Under the pieces are notes generated by a model, which was given only the letters and a program-made list of their open reading frames with translations, had not been told where the DNA came from and did no database searches. Shown piece by piece: positions 50,445 through 58,462 of a DNA stretch of 58,462 nucleotides; the stretch's first letter is position 1; the number at the start of each line of letters is the position of its first letter. The translations under genes were made by a program, and so were the position numbers. Source of the DNA: Flavobacteriaceae bacterium (GTDB taxonomy: Bacteria > Bacteroidota > Bacteroidia > Flavobacteriales > Flavobacteriaceae); the NCBI GenBank assembly GCA_013043685.1, contig JABDNT010000037.1, forward strand, positions 1 through 58,462. Direction: 5' to 3'.

Positions 50445-51665
50445 TTGAGAAAACTAACTTACTTACTCCCCGTATTTCTGCTTTTTGCAGCTTGCAGTAC
50501 CGATGTGAAAGAAGAGATCGTCGAGGCGGAAGAAGCTCCTCCTGCACTCATAGAGGAATATGGGTTTTTACTGAATGATTTCAATGTAATTAGGGATACC
50601 ATAAGGCCCGGAGATACTTTCGGGGCAATTCTCGATGCCAATGGTGTTACCCAGGATAAAATCTTCGAGGTTGCAACTAAATTCCAGGATAGCTTTGATG
50701 TGCGCAGGATCGTAGTAGGTAAGCCGTATGTGTTACTAAATTCCAAGGATTCCCTGAATAGAACCCAGGTATTTATCTATGAAAAGAACAAGGTCGACTA
50801 TGCAGTAGTGGATTTTAGAGATAGTATATCCTCTTTCAACAGTAAAAAACCTGTGAATTTTGTTGAGAAATCTGCATCCGGGGTCATAACTAGTTCCCTG
50901 TATCAAACCATGGAGGACAATGATTTAAGCCCATATATGTCTGAGCGACTGGCTAATATCTACGCATGGACCATAAATTTCTTTGCTATCCAACCGGGAG
51001 ATCGTTTTAGAGTAATATACACCGAAAAGTATATCAATGATACTATACCGGCCGGCCTGGACGAGATCAAGGCGGCTTATTTCGAACATAAAGGCAAGCC
51101 CTTGTACGCCTTTAATTTTGTAGGGGATACGGTAAATCAAATACCGGATTTTTACGATGAGAAGGCGGATAATCTCCGGCGCGCATTCCTTAAAGCCCCT
51201 GTGAGATTCAGTAGAATCTCCTCTCGCTATAACTTGAAACGCCGCATAAAGTACTACGGCTATAAATTACGTCCACACAAAGGAACCGATTTTGCAGCCA
51301 ATATTGGAACGCCTATACTAGCTACTGCAGATGGTACTGTTACCAAGTCGGAAAGACGTGGTGGTAACGGGAATTATGTAAAAATTCGACATAACAGCAC
51401 CTACGAAACACAATATCTTCATATGAAAAGCCGGAATGTACGAGTAGGTGACTTTGTACGCCAGGGAGACGTAATTGGCTGGGTAGGTATGACCGGGAAT
51501 ACCGGTGGCCCGCATGTTTGTTACCGTTTCTGGAAAAACGGCCGGCAAGTCGATCCGTTTAAGCAGGACTTGCCTGCTTCGAAGCCATTATCGGAAGACT
51601 TACAACCGGAATACTTCGAATTTATCGCTCCTTTAAAGGAAAAACTGGATTGCATTTCCTACTAG
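50445..51665 (+). CDS. M23 family endopeptidase lipoprotein with an altered zinc motif
   Basis: A 406-residue protein with a TTG start; the lipobox is YLLPVFLLFAACS (Cys17). A LysM-like/OapA-type region comes first (~residues 40-250). The M23 domain is at residues ~270-380: HKGTDF (His278, Asp282), QYLHM (His326) and GPHVCYRFWKNG (His357, Cys359). In lysostaphin-type enzymes the last pair is HxH, and the second His is a zinc ligand; here it is Cys. I believe this HVCYRF form is common in Bacteroidota. It would cut peptidoglycan cross-links or bridges in the periplasm. It follows the tryptophan dioxygenase by 18 bases. Confidence 0.87.
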   Translation: MRKLTYLLPVFLLFAACSTDVKEEIVEAEEAPPALIEEYGFLLNDFNVIRDTIRPGDTFGAILDANGVTQDKIFEVATKFQDSFDVRRIVVGKPYVLLNSKDSLNRTQVFIYEKNKVDYAVVDFRDSISSFNSKKPVNFVEKSASGVITSSLYQTMEDNDLSPYMSERLANIYAWTINFFAIQPGDRFRVIYTEKYINDTIPAGLDEIKAAYFEHKGKPLYAFNFVGDTVNQIPDFYDEKADNLRRAFLKAPVRFSRISSRYNLKRRIKYYGYKLRPHKGTDFAANIGTPILATADGTVTKSERRGGNGNYVKIRHNSTYETQYLHMKSRNVRVGDFVRQGDVIGWVGMTGNTGGPHVCYRFWKNGRQVDPFKQDLPASKPLSEDLQPEYFEFIAPLKEKLDCISY

Positions 51666-51811
51666 ATTACTTCTTAAATAAATGTTAATAAACCTGTTAC
51701 TAATTAATTGTCAGGTTTCCAGAACTTTAGCCTATAAATCATACATTTAATTGGCTTTATATTTTTAATAATTTCTTAATGCAAAAATTACATTAAGAAG
51801 TTTTTTGGAAG

Positions 51812-51819
51812 TAATTTTG
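51812..51819 (+). promoter_or_regulatory. Candidate -7 box (TAATTTTG) for the TonB receptor gene
   Basis: TAATTTTG fits TAnnTTTG and lies 29 bases before the ATG at 51849. No well-placed -33 TTG is seen. Confidence 0.35.
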
Positions 51820-51848
51820 CCGTGATATTCATAACTAAACATCTAATA

Positions 51849-54428
51849 ATGAAAAAACTTTTACTCTTAGTTTTCTTATTTGGCAGTTTTACTGCATTCT
51901 CTCAGGGAACGGTAACAGGAACAGTGCAAGACGCTGATCTTGGAGGAACCCTTCCTAATGCCAGCGTTGTCGAATCCGGTACCACCAATGGTACGATTTC
52001 CGACTTCGATGGGAACTTTACTTTGTCCGTATCTTCAAATACGGGACAACTTCAAATATCCTATTTGGGATATGTAACCAGACTTATTCCTTTTACCTTA
52101 AGTAATGGAACAGCTAATTTGGGATCTATTTCCCTGGAAGGTGATGCTGCTACCTTAGGAGAAGTGGTAATAATTGGTACCGGGGTTATTGACCTTGCCG
52201 ATGATCGTCAGACACCGGTTGCGGTATCTACCATTACAGCGCAGGAAATTACATCGAAAGCGGCTGGTAACGTGGAATTTACCGAAGCCATGAAAAATAC
52301 ACCTTCTGTGTATGTTTCAAACCAGGCAGGTGGTTTCGGGGATAGCCAGATATTTTTGCGTGGTTTCAACGACACCAACACAGCTTTCCTGCTTAACGGA
52401 CAGCCAATCAACAGCCAGGAAGACGGACGAATGTTCTGGTCTAACTGGGCAGGTATGGCCGATGTTGCCAATGCTATTCAGGTTCAGAGAGGTTTGGGAT
52501 CTTCTAAGCTTGCTATTTCGTCAGTAGGGGGAACAGTAAACATAATCTCAAAGACAACAGATCAGTCACAAGGCGGATTCGTTCGTTTCTTAGCCGGTAA
52601 TGACAGCTACTTCAAAGGGACTGCCAGCTACAATACCGGACTTAGTGATAGCGGATGGGCGTTTTCTGTCTTGATCGACCACTGGCAAGCGCACAGAAAG
52701 TATGCAATTGGAACTGCTGGTCAGGGACAAAACTATTTGTTCTCTGTCGGGTACAAGCCGAATGAAACTCATGCATTCAACTTCCTGATCACTGGTGCTC
52801 CACAATGGCACGACCAGAATTTCTCGAACGATCTTGATGAGTATGAACTGTACGGTGAGAAATACAACAGTAATACCGGTTTCCTTGAAGGAGAACGTTA
52901 TACTGAAAGAAGAAATTTCTACCACAAACCCGTGGCCAACCTTAACTGGGATTATACGATTAGCGACAACGCCGACCTATCTACAGTAGCTTATGCCTCA
53001 TGGGGACGTGGTGGTGGAACCGGAATGTACGGACGCGGTAGCAGGGTACGCTTGGGCATTAACGGGGAGATTGATTTCGACCAGATCGTTATGAACAACA
53101 TGGACATCGCCGATGAGAACGGAGTAGGAGCATTCGATGATGCGCGAATTAGAAGATCTTCTATGAACAATCACAACTGGTACGGACTGCTTTCAAGCTT
53201 AAACCTTGAAGCTAGTGAGAACTGGAACATCAATGTTGGATTCGACGGCCGATTATACCAGGGAGATCACTTCCGCCAGGTAAATGATCTTTTAGGTCTT
53301 TCAGGTTTGGAGGAAAATGGACAGGTATTCTCGAACGAGTTCGAAGCCGATCCATGGAAAACCTTATTCGACAGAGCGGAAGAAGGTGATAGAATAGACT
53401 ACGATTATTCCGAGAACATCAACTACCTCGGTGGATTCGGACAAGTTGAATACGCCACTGATAAATTCTCAATCTTTGCTCAGGGAGCCTTTTCCACGCA
53501 GTCATTCGAGAGAGAAGAACGTTATGATCTCGAGAATGCAGGCATGTCCGAGAAACTAAATAAGACAGGTTATAACATCAAAGGGGGGGCATCTTATAAT
53601 ATCACCGAGAACCACTCGATCTTTGCAAATGCAGGTCAGTTCTCGCGCCAGCCATTCCTTGATAATATCTTCAGAGACATTCGCGGATCCAATGATATCG
53701 CGATGCCGGAAGTAGACAACGAAGAGATCTTAGGTCTGGAAGCCGGATACCGATTCCAGAATAGCAACCTTCGAGTTAACGTGGATGTATATCGCACCGA
53801 GTGGGGTAACAGATTTGTACCTACCAGTGGTGAAGACAATACCGACCCGGACAACCCTGTTTTCTTTACAGACCGATTCACCGATGTGACCCAGGTGCAC
53901 CAGGGTGTGGAATTCGATTTTGAGTATCGTCCGAACTACGGAAACTGGAGACTGAGAGGTTACGGATCCATTGGTAACTGGAAATTCGATGGCGAAACTC
54001 CTTTCACAAGACAGAATGACGATACCAGTGAATTCATCATTACAGATGGAATGCTGGATCTTACAGGAACTAAAGTGGGTAACGCACCTCAAACATCTTT
54101 TGGTGCAGGATTATCTGTTAGACTATGTGACGGCCTTACCGTAGATGGTGACTACAACATCTATACAGACCTTTATGGTTTTGTAAATCCGGATGACGTA
54201 ATCGAAGCCGCTCAAATGGGTATGCGTTACCAGGCAGAGCGTTTGCCAGCATATACACTGGGTGATGCAGGTATAACGTACAGGTTTACCCTTGGAGAAC
54301 AACGCCTTACTTTCAGAGGAAACGTATATAACGTATTCAATGATTCTTACATCAACCAGAGAGACCGTTTCGGTTATTACTTGGGTGTAGGTAGAACGTA
54401 TAATGCAAGTTTACGTTTGAACTTCTAA
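51849..54428 (+). CDS. TonB-dependent receptor with a carboxypeptidase-like N-terminal domain
   Basis: About 859 residues from the ATG at 51849, which gives a proper signal peptide (KLLLLVFLFGSFTAFSQ). A carboxypeptidase-regulatory-like domain comes first (~residues 20-110, VTGTVQDADLGGTLPNASVV). The plug follows (~residues 120-240): TPVAVSTITAQEI, FGDSQIFLRGFNDTNTAFLL and LGSSKLAISSVGGTVNIISK. A 22-strand barrel completes it, ending TYNASLRLNF. The motif GGFGDSQIFLRGF and the barrel resemble ferric or metallo-organic receptors, but the substrate is not readable. No SusD partner is next to it. Confidence 0.92.
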   Translation: MKKLLLLVFLFGSFTAFSQGTVTGTVQDADLGGTLPNASVVESGTTNGTISDFDGNFTLSVSSNTGQLQISYLGYVTRLIPFTLSNGTANLGSISLEGDAATLGEVVIIGTGVIDLADDRQTPVAVSTITAQEITSKAAGNVEFTEAMKNTPSVYVSNQAGGFGDSQIFLRGFNDTNTAFLLNGQPINSQEDGRMFWSNWAGMADVANAIQVQRGLGSSKLAISSVGGTVNIISKTTDQSQGGFVRFLAGNDSYFKGTASYNTGLSDSGWAFSVLIDHWQAHRKYAIGTAGQGQNYLFSVGYKPNETHAFNFLITGAPQWHDQNFSNDLDEYELYGEKYNSNTGFLEGERYTERRNFYHKPVANLNWDYTISDNADLSTVAYASWGRGGGTGMYGRGSRVRLGINGEIDFDQIVMNNMDIADENGVGAFDDARIRRSSMNNHNWYGLLSSLNLEASENWNINVGFDGRLYQGDHFRQVNDLLGLSGLEENGQVFSNEFEADPWKTLFDRAEEGDRIDYDYSENINYLGGFGQVEYATDKFSIFAQGAFSTQSFEREERYDLENAGMSEKLNKTGYNIKGGASYNITENHSIFANAGQFSRQPFLDNIFRDIRGSNDIAMPEVDNEEILGLEAGYRFQNSNLRVNVDVYRTEWGNRFVPTSGEDNTDPDNPVFFTDRFTDVTQVHQGVEFDFEYRPNYGNWRLRGYGSIGNWKFDGETPFTRQNDDTSEFIITDGMLDLTGTKVGNAPQTSFGAGLSVRLCDGLTVDGDYNIYTDLYGFVNPDDVIEAAQMGMRYQAERLPAYTLGDAGITYRFTLGEQRLTFRGNVYNVFNDSYINQRDRFGYYLGVGRTYNASLRLNF

Positions 54429-54449
54429 ATTATTTCTTCTTCGGAAGTA

Positions 54450-54487
54450 AAACCGCCTCTCCAAAATGCCGGAGAGGCGGTTTTTTT
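54450..54487 (+). terminator. Intrinsic terminator after the TonB receptor gene
   Basis: A 13-bp perfect stem, AAACCGCCTCTCC/GGAGAGGCGGTTT, loop of eight bases, then TTTT. The strongest terminator in the window. Confidence 0.95.
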
Positions 54488-54500
54488 ATTCAAAATATGC

Positions 54501-54508
54501 TACCTTTG
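54501..54508 (+). promoter_or_regulatory. Candidate -7 box (TACCTTTG) for the small membrane protein
   Basis: TACCTTTG fits TAnnTTTG, 24 bases before the ATG, just after the receptor terminator. No -33 TTG at normal distance. Confidence 0.35.
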
Positions 54509-54532
54509 AGAGACTACTAAACAAAACCAACT

Positions 54533-54976
54533 ATGTATACAACCGTTCAGTTTATTCACTCCTGGTGGGCCTATCTCGTGCTTTTTATGCTGGTGATAGC
54601 TACCATAAACTCGTTAGCCGGCCTCGTTGGCAAAAAAGAATATCATCCCAGAGATTTCAGGATCGCATTGTTCACATTGATCGTTACACATATTCAATTC
54701 CTCATAGGGCTGATCCTTTATTTTATCTCTCCTATGGGAATGAAGAACATTTCGAATGTGGGTATGAGCGAAGTAATGAAGAACGGAGAATTCAGGCTAT
54801 ATGCTGTGGAGCATCCGCTTATCATGATCATCGTGGTGGTGCTGGTGACCATAGGCTACTCCAAACACAAAAAGAGGTTGGTATCCGGGCCTAAATTCCG
54901 TGCGCTCACCATTTTCTATGGCCTGGCAGCACTCTTTGCCTTAAGTCGTATTCCATGGGCTCAGTGGTTTGATTGA
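54533..54976 (+). CDS. Four-helix membrane protein (possible cytochrome-b-like), 147 aa
   Basis: Four hydrophobic helices: WWAYLVLFMLVIATINSLAG, LFTLIVTHIQFLIGLILYFI, LIMIIVVVLVTIGYS and a last one ending FALSRIPWAQWF. Histidines lie at similar depth (FIHSWW, VTHIQF, VEHPL), a pattern seen in b-type heme proteins; homologues are often annotated as cytochrome B. Heme binding is not shown by sequence alone. It has its own -7-like box after the receptor terminator. Its end overlaps the convergent nuclease gene by 16 bases. Confidence 0.7.
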   Translation: MYTTVQFIHSWWAYLVLFMLVIATINSLAGLVGKKEYHPRDFRIALFTLIVTHIQFLIGLILYFISPMGMKNISNVGMSEVMKNGEFRLYAVEHPLIMIIVVVLVTIGYSKHKKRLVSGPKFRALTIFYGLAALFALSRIPWAQWFD

Positions 54977-56046
54977 TTGGAGAGTCCTTCGGATGAATCA
55001 ATTTCTTTAATTAAATAAATATAAACCGGGAAGTGATCGCTATACCCTCCTGTGAATCCACTATCCGTAAAACTGCGAAAAGGATAACCTTTGTAGCGAC
55101 CCGAAGATGTGATCAGCTTTGTATTTGAATGAATACCTGCTTTATAATATCTATAGGAATCATACTCTCTTTTTATTAATTCAGAAGATATAATTATCTG
55201 ATCGAAAAGGTTCCATCCGTCCCGATAGGCTAAAGTTCCCAGCCCTTTTTTGTGCATATACTCCATAGGATTATAGAGTCTTTTTAATTCATTTGTATTC
55301 CGGTCGTGCAATGTTTGTAATACCTTTTTAATACTCTGACTTCCCGGATCATCATTGAAATCACCCATACTGACGATCTTAGCATAAGGATCCAGACTCC
55401 ATAGTGAATCAATAATCCGTTTATTGAGCCAGGCAGCTTTTAATCGTTTTGGCCTGCTTCGGGCTTCACCTCCACTTCTAGATGGCCAGTGATTGACAAT
55501 GATATGTATACGCTCACCATCTAACATTCCACTTACAATGAGTTGGTCTCTGGTGTAGATTCTTTTCTTACGGTCCTGTTCATTGTATAATAAAAGCTCA
55601 ATTGATTTATAGTGAGAAGGGGTGAAAACATTTTTACGATACAGCAGTGCAACATCAATTCCCCGGCGGTCGGGAGAGTCGAAATGCACTATGCCATACC
55701 CCTCTTTACCTAATGGATCTTCATTAATAAGATCTTCCAGAACGGTCCGGTTTTCTATTTCACAAACACCGATGATCGTAGGAGATTGGCCCGTTGCATC
55801 TTTTCCGATTTCTGAAATCACCCTCGCCATATTCTGAAGTTTTGCCCGGTAGTTTTTTTCAGTCCAATGATCTTTCCCCTCCGGTGTCCTGTCGTCATCG
55901 AATGTAAAGGGGTCGTCCTTAAAATCGAATAAATTTTCCAGATTGTAAAAAGCGATAGTATGAATCTTAAATGTACGCTGCTGCTGGGCGTGAAACGTTA
56001 TAGAACAACAGAAAGACAGAATTATAAAACAGTATGGGGTTCTCAA
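54961..56046 (-). CDS. Endonuclease/exonuclease/phosphatase family protein, secreted
   Basis: A 361-residue protein with a signal peptide (YCFIILSFCCSITFHAQ) from a TTG start; an in-frame stop lies just upstream and no ATG fits. EEP-fold motifs in order: IAFYNLENLFD (Asn), VCEIENRTVLEDL (metal Glu), VNHWPSRSGGEARSRPKR (catalytic His/Arg region), VSMGDFNDDPGSQS (Asp/Asn) and the last GYSDHFPVYI (Asp-His pair). All catalytic residues are present. It probably hydrolyses extracellular nucleic acid or phosphoesters. Monocistronic. Confidence 0.9.
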   Translation of the reverse strand: MRTPYCFIILSFCCSITFHAQQQRTFKIHTIAFYNLENLFDFKDDPFTFDDDRTPEGKDHWTEKNYRAKLQNMARVISEIGKDATGQSPTIIGVCEIENRTVLEDLINEDPLGKEGYGIVHFDSPDRRGIDVALLYRKNVFTPSHYKSIELLLYNEQDRKKRIYTRDQLIVSGMLDGERIHIIVNHWPSRSGGEARSRPKRLKAAWLNKRIIDSLWSLDPYAKIVSMGDFNDDPGSQSIKKVLQTLHDRNTNELKRLYNPMEYMHKKGLGTLAYRDGWNLFDQIIISSELIKREYDSYRYYKAGIHSNTKLITSSGRYKGYPFRSFTDSGFTGGYSDHFPVYIYLIKEIDSSEGLSNQSNH

Positions 56047-56280
56047 AATAGCTCGATTTTATGAGTTCATACCGGGGAGGAATTAAATGTAATGAATACT
56101 AAGAATAATGAAACCCTGTTTTCATGAAAGGAGACAACATTATGTATAAGTGATGATCTTGAGCGTTGTTTTTTCTATACTTTTAATTCCCGGCAGCTTC
56201 TAATTCTTCCCGTTATGCAGTTCATTTCTGCCGATTATAATTTGTTCTATTAATCACAGTTTCCAGTCCTCTGCATAAGT

Positions 56281-58462
56281 ATGAAAGTTATAATTAGCAT
56301 GAGGCTTCTTACCCCTATTATTTATTTCCTGGTATTCATTTCAGTAACATCATATTCTCAAGTAACCGCTGTAAAAGGCAGGGTAGTAGATGGGTATTCC
56401 AGTGAGGAGATCCAGGGAGCCGAAGTGCGTCTGACGTCGGTAAACCTATTTTCTGAAACGGATGTCAATGGTAGATTCAATATTTCCGGAGATAACCTGC
56501 CACTTGGTGAACAATTGCTCGTAATATCAGCTAATGGATATCTATCGAAAAAATTTCGCATTATCATAGAACAAGGTCAGGAGGTGAATATGGATCCTAT
56601 TCTTCTCGAAACCGATCTTACCATTTCAAATGCTCAAATCGGGCTGATTAGTTTATCCGATTACGAACTGGACCAGGATGAAGACACAACACCTAATTTT
56701 TCTGGTTTACTGCAGGCCACCAATGATATCTTTCTGAATGCAGCAGCCTACGATTTCAGCGCAACCTTCTTCAGGCCCAGAGGGTTTGATAATTCGTATT
56801 CAAAACTTCTGATTAATGGAATCGAAATGAATAAGATCATTGATGGAAGACCACAATGGTCGAATTTGGGAGGCCTGAATGATGTGCAACGAAATCGTGA
56901 ATTTTCAATGGGATCCAAACCGAACGATTACAGTTTTGGTGGGATTGCAGGGACAACCCAGATGATTATGCGCGCTTCTAAATATAGAAGTGGAGGGAGA
57001 GTTTCATATGCCATGGCGAACCGAAGTTATGAAGGAAGGGTCATGGGTTCATATAGCAGCGGTCATTCAAGAAGTGGTTGGTCATATACTGTTCTGGCTT
57101 CTCGTCGATATGGAGAACGTGGTTACATTGAAGGAACTCCGTATGAAGCCAATTCAATATTCTTTGCTGTTGAACGAAAATTGAATGAATCGCATCACAT
57201 TAATTTAGCGGCCTTTTACACTCCTGTGAGAAGGGGAAGATCCACAGCAATAACCGAAGAAGTTGAAAACCTAAAAGGAAGAAGATACAATCCCAACTGG
57301 GGTTATCAGGACGGACAAATTCGAAGCAGCCGCATTCGAAGAGTAGAAGAACCCATATTAATGTTAAATTATTTCGGGGATATATCCGATAATCAAACGA
57401 TCAATATAAATGCTGCGTATCAGTATGGAGAGATCGGTAATACACGTTTGGATTATGGAGGTAACAGAAACCCGGCAGGAAATTACTACCAACGCCTGCC
57501 CAGCTTTTTTCTTAGAAATGAGAACCATTCAACGTATGACTTTCAGTTAGCTTATGATGCCAGAGAACAATTTATAAATAACGGCCAGTTAGATTGGGAA
57601 TCTTTCTATACGGCAAACACAGATACTTCTTCGGGAAATTCTATTTATGCAATTCAGGAAGATATAATGAAGGATAACCAATTAACCATTAATATAATTT
57701 CTCGAACACGAATTTCAGATCAGGTTACTTTAAATGGCAAGCTAGAGTATCGTTCTTTACGCAGTGAGAATTTTGCACGTCTCAGGGATCTGTTAGGGGG
57801 AGATGGTTTTCTCGATATCGATAATTTCGGAGACAATCAGAGTCAAATTCAAAACGACCTGCAAAATCCCGACAGAGTGGTTCTTGAGGGTGAGCGATAT
57901 AAATACAATTATCAATTATCGGCTTCTCAGTTAACAGGGTTTATCCAAACACAATTTAATTTTCGAAACCTGGAAATATATGCGGCCGGACGAATCGCAG
58001 ATTGGCAATATCAAAGAAATGGACAATATCAAAATGGATACTTCCCGGAGGAGAATCGATCACTTGGGAAAAGCGAAGCCATTAAATTCATGGAACTCAA
58101 TGCAAAAGCCGGAGCAACCTATACAATAAGTGGACGCCACCTGGTCGATATAAATCTGGCCTACATATCTAAGCCACCCGGTCTCAGAAATTCCTTCGCA
58201 AATGGTCGACAGAATAACGACATAATCGATGGGATAACCACTGAAAAGATCCAGATTGCGGATCTAAGTTATCTATATCGTACTTCCTTGATCAAGGCGC
58301 GCATTACTGCATTTTATGCAGATCTTATAGATCAGACCGAGATTGGCTACTATTTCACCCAAAATGCTTTAGGAAGCGAAGACAATAACGCATTTGTCCA
58401 GGAGATAGTCACAGGAATAAACAAGAGAAACATTGGAGTGGAGTTTGGACTAGAGTGGCAGG
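56281..58462 (+). CDS. TonB-dependent receptor, N-terminal part (runs off the window)
   Basis: The frame starts at ATG 56281 and stays open for ~727 codons to the end of the window; there is no stop, so ORF lists may miss it. Signal peptide: LLTPIIYFLVFISVTSYSQ. A carboxypeptidase-like domain follows (VKGRVVDGYSSEEIQGAEVR). The plug is divergent (FFRPRGFDNSYSKLLINGIE, then DYSFGGIAGTTQMIMRAS). Barrel strands fill the rest (SYAMANRSYEGRVMGSYSSG, YTVLASRRYGERGYIEGTPY). It is the family of Bacteroidota receptors with FRPRG in the plug. A second Met (56299) is possible. The ~235 bp upstream hold no gene or clear promoter box. Confidence 0.88.
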   Translation, partial: MKVIISMRLLTPIIYFLVFISVTSYSQVTAVKGRVVDGYSSEEIQGAEVRLTSVNLFSETDVNGRFNISGDNLPLGEQLLVISANGYLSKKFRIIIEQGQEVNMDPILLETDLTISNAQIGLISLSDYELDQDEDTTPNFSGLLQATNDIFLNAAAYDFSATFFRPRGFDNSYSKLLINGIEMNKIIDGRPQWSNLGGLNDVQRNREFSMGSKPNDYSFGGIAGTTQMIMRASKYRSGGRVSYAMANRSYEGRVMGSYSSGHSRSGWSYTVLASRRYGERGYIEGTPYEANSIFFAVERKLNESHHINLAAFYTPVRRGRSTAITEEVENLKGRRYNPNWGYQDGQIRSSRIRRVEEPILMLNYFGDISDNQTININAAYQYGEIGNTRLDYGGNRNPAGNYYQRLPSFFLRNENHSTYDFQLAYDAREQFINNGQLDWESFYTANTDTSSGNSIYAIQEDIMKDNQLTINIISRTRISDQVTLNGKLEYRSLRSENFARLRDLLGGDGFLDIDNFGDNQSQIQNDLQNPDRVVLEGERYKYNYQLSASQLTGFIQTQFNFRNLEIYAAGRIADWQYQRNGQYQNGYFPEENRSLGKSEAIKFMELNAKAGATYTISGRHLVDINLAYISKPPGLRNSFANGRQNNDIIDGITTEKIQIADLSYLYRTSLIKARITAFYADLIDQTEIGYYFTQNALGSEDNNAFVQEIVTGINKRNIGVEFGLEWQ

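Noticed and set aside
54466-54894. A 142-codon frame overlapping the small membrane protein
   Set aside because: It runs through the receptor terminator and has no protein-like pattern; the other frame has four clear helices and a -7 box.

Overview
The window is a chromosomal segment of a member of the Bacteroidota, most likely a marine Flavobacteriaceae. The main signs are a type IX secretion (T9SS) C-terminal sorting domain, several carboxypeptidase-like/TonB-receptor proteins with short flavobacterial signal peptides ending in SQ or AQ, -7 promoter boxes of the form TAnnTTTG with few Shine-Dalgarno sites, a short-chain-type L-threonine 3-dehydrogenase, DUF6268/DUF6503-type proteins and moderately AT-rich DNA. 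It is gene-dense, with no intergenic stretch over 300 bases without a gene or RNA. No insertion sequence, prophage gene or CRISPR array was seen.

Layout. 0-6.5 kb: the end of an enoyl-CoA hydratase, an SPL-like radical SAM protein, a barrel-less plug/TPR chimera and a smaller secreted relative, a PlsC-type acyltransferase, a bacilliredoxin and a TerB-DnaJ co-chaperone. 6.6-12 kb: a metal block made of an MntR-type repressor, an outer-membrane protein and a ZIP transporter in one unit, then feoA-feoB and a tiny FeoB-associated Cys-rich protein read the other way. 12-17.2 kb: SCO copper chaperone, RseP, tRNA-Asn, a T9SS cargo protein, tryptophanase and a membrane protein. 17.2-22.8 kb: a tight minus-strand operon of a GH109-type glycosidase, a galactokinase-like GHMP kinase, a nucleotidyltransferase and a sodium/solute symporter, followed by what looks like a broken DUF998-type gene. 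23.7-24 kb: tRNA-Arg with a partial copy of its 3' end 118 bp downstream and a run of miniature hairpins between them.

24-33 kb: threonine dehydrogenase, an M13 peptidase, an SDR-like protein, a membrane M28 peptidase, a CBS protein, a Zn-ribbon protein and a DUF6268 outer-membrane protein. 33-42 kb: ileS and a DksA-like protein, then mostly minus-strand genes for a PAS histidine kinase, DUF2752, CD225/dispanin, formyl-THF cyclo-ligase, an AstE/AspA-like hydrolase and RimK. 42-51.7 kb: uvrC and a patatin-POTRA-barrel protein, then hmgA-hppD, DUF3108, tryptophan 2,3-dioxygenase and an M23 endopeptidase lipoprotein. 51.8 kb to the end: a complete TonB-dependent receptor, a small membrane protein, an EEP-family nuclease and the first ~727 codons of a second TonB-dependent receptor.

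The most promising system is the GH109 operon. Its genes could form a complete route that releases N-acetylgalactosamine (or a similar sugar) in the periplasm, imports it with sodium, phosphorylates C1 and makes the NDP-sugar. This is salvage to an activated sugar rather than catabolism. All assignments come from reading the sequence and recalling protein families; no database search was run.
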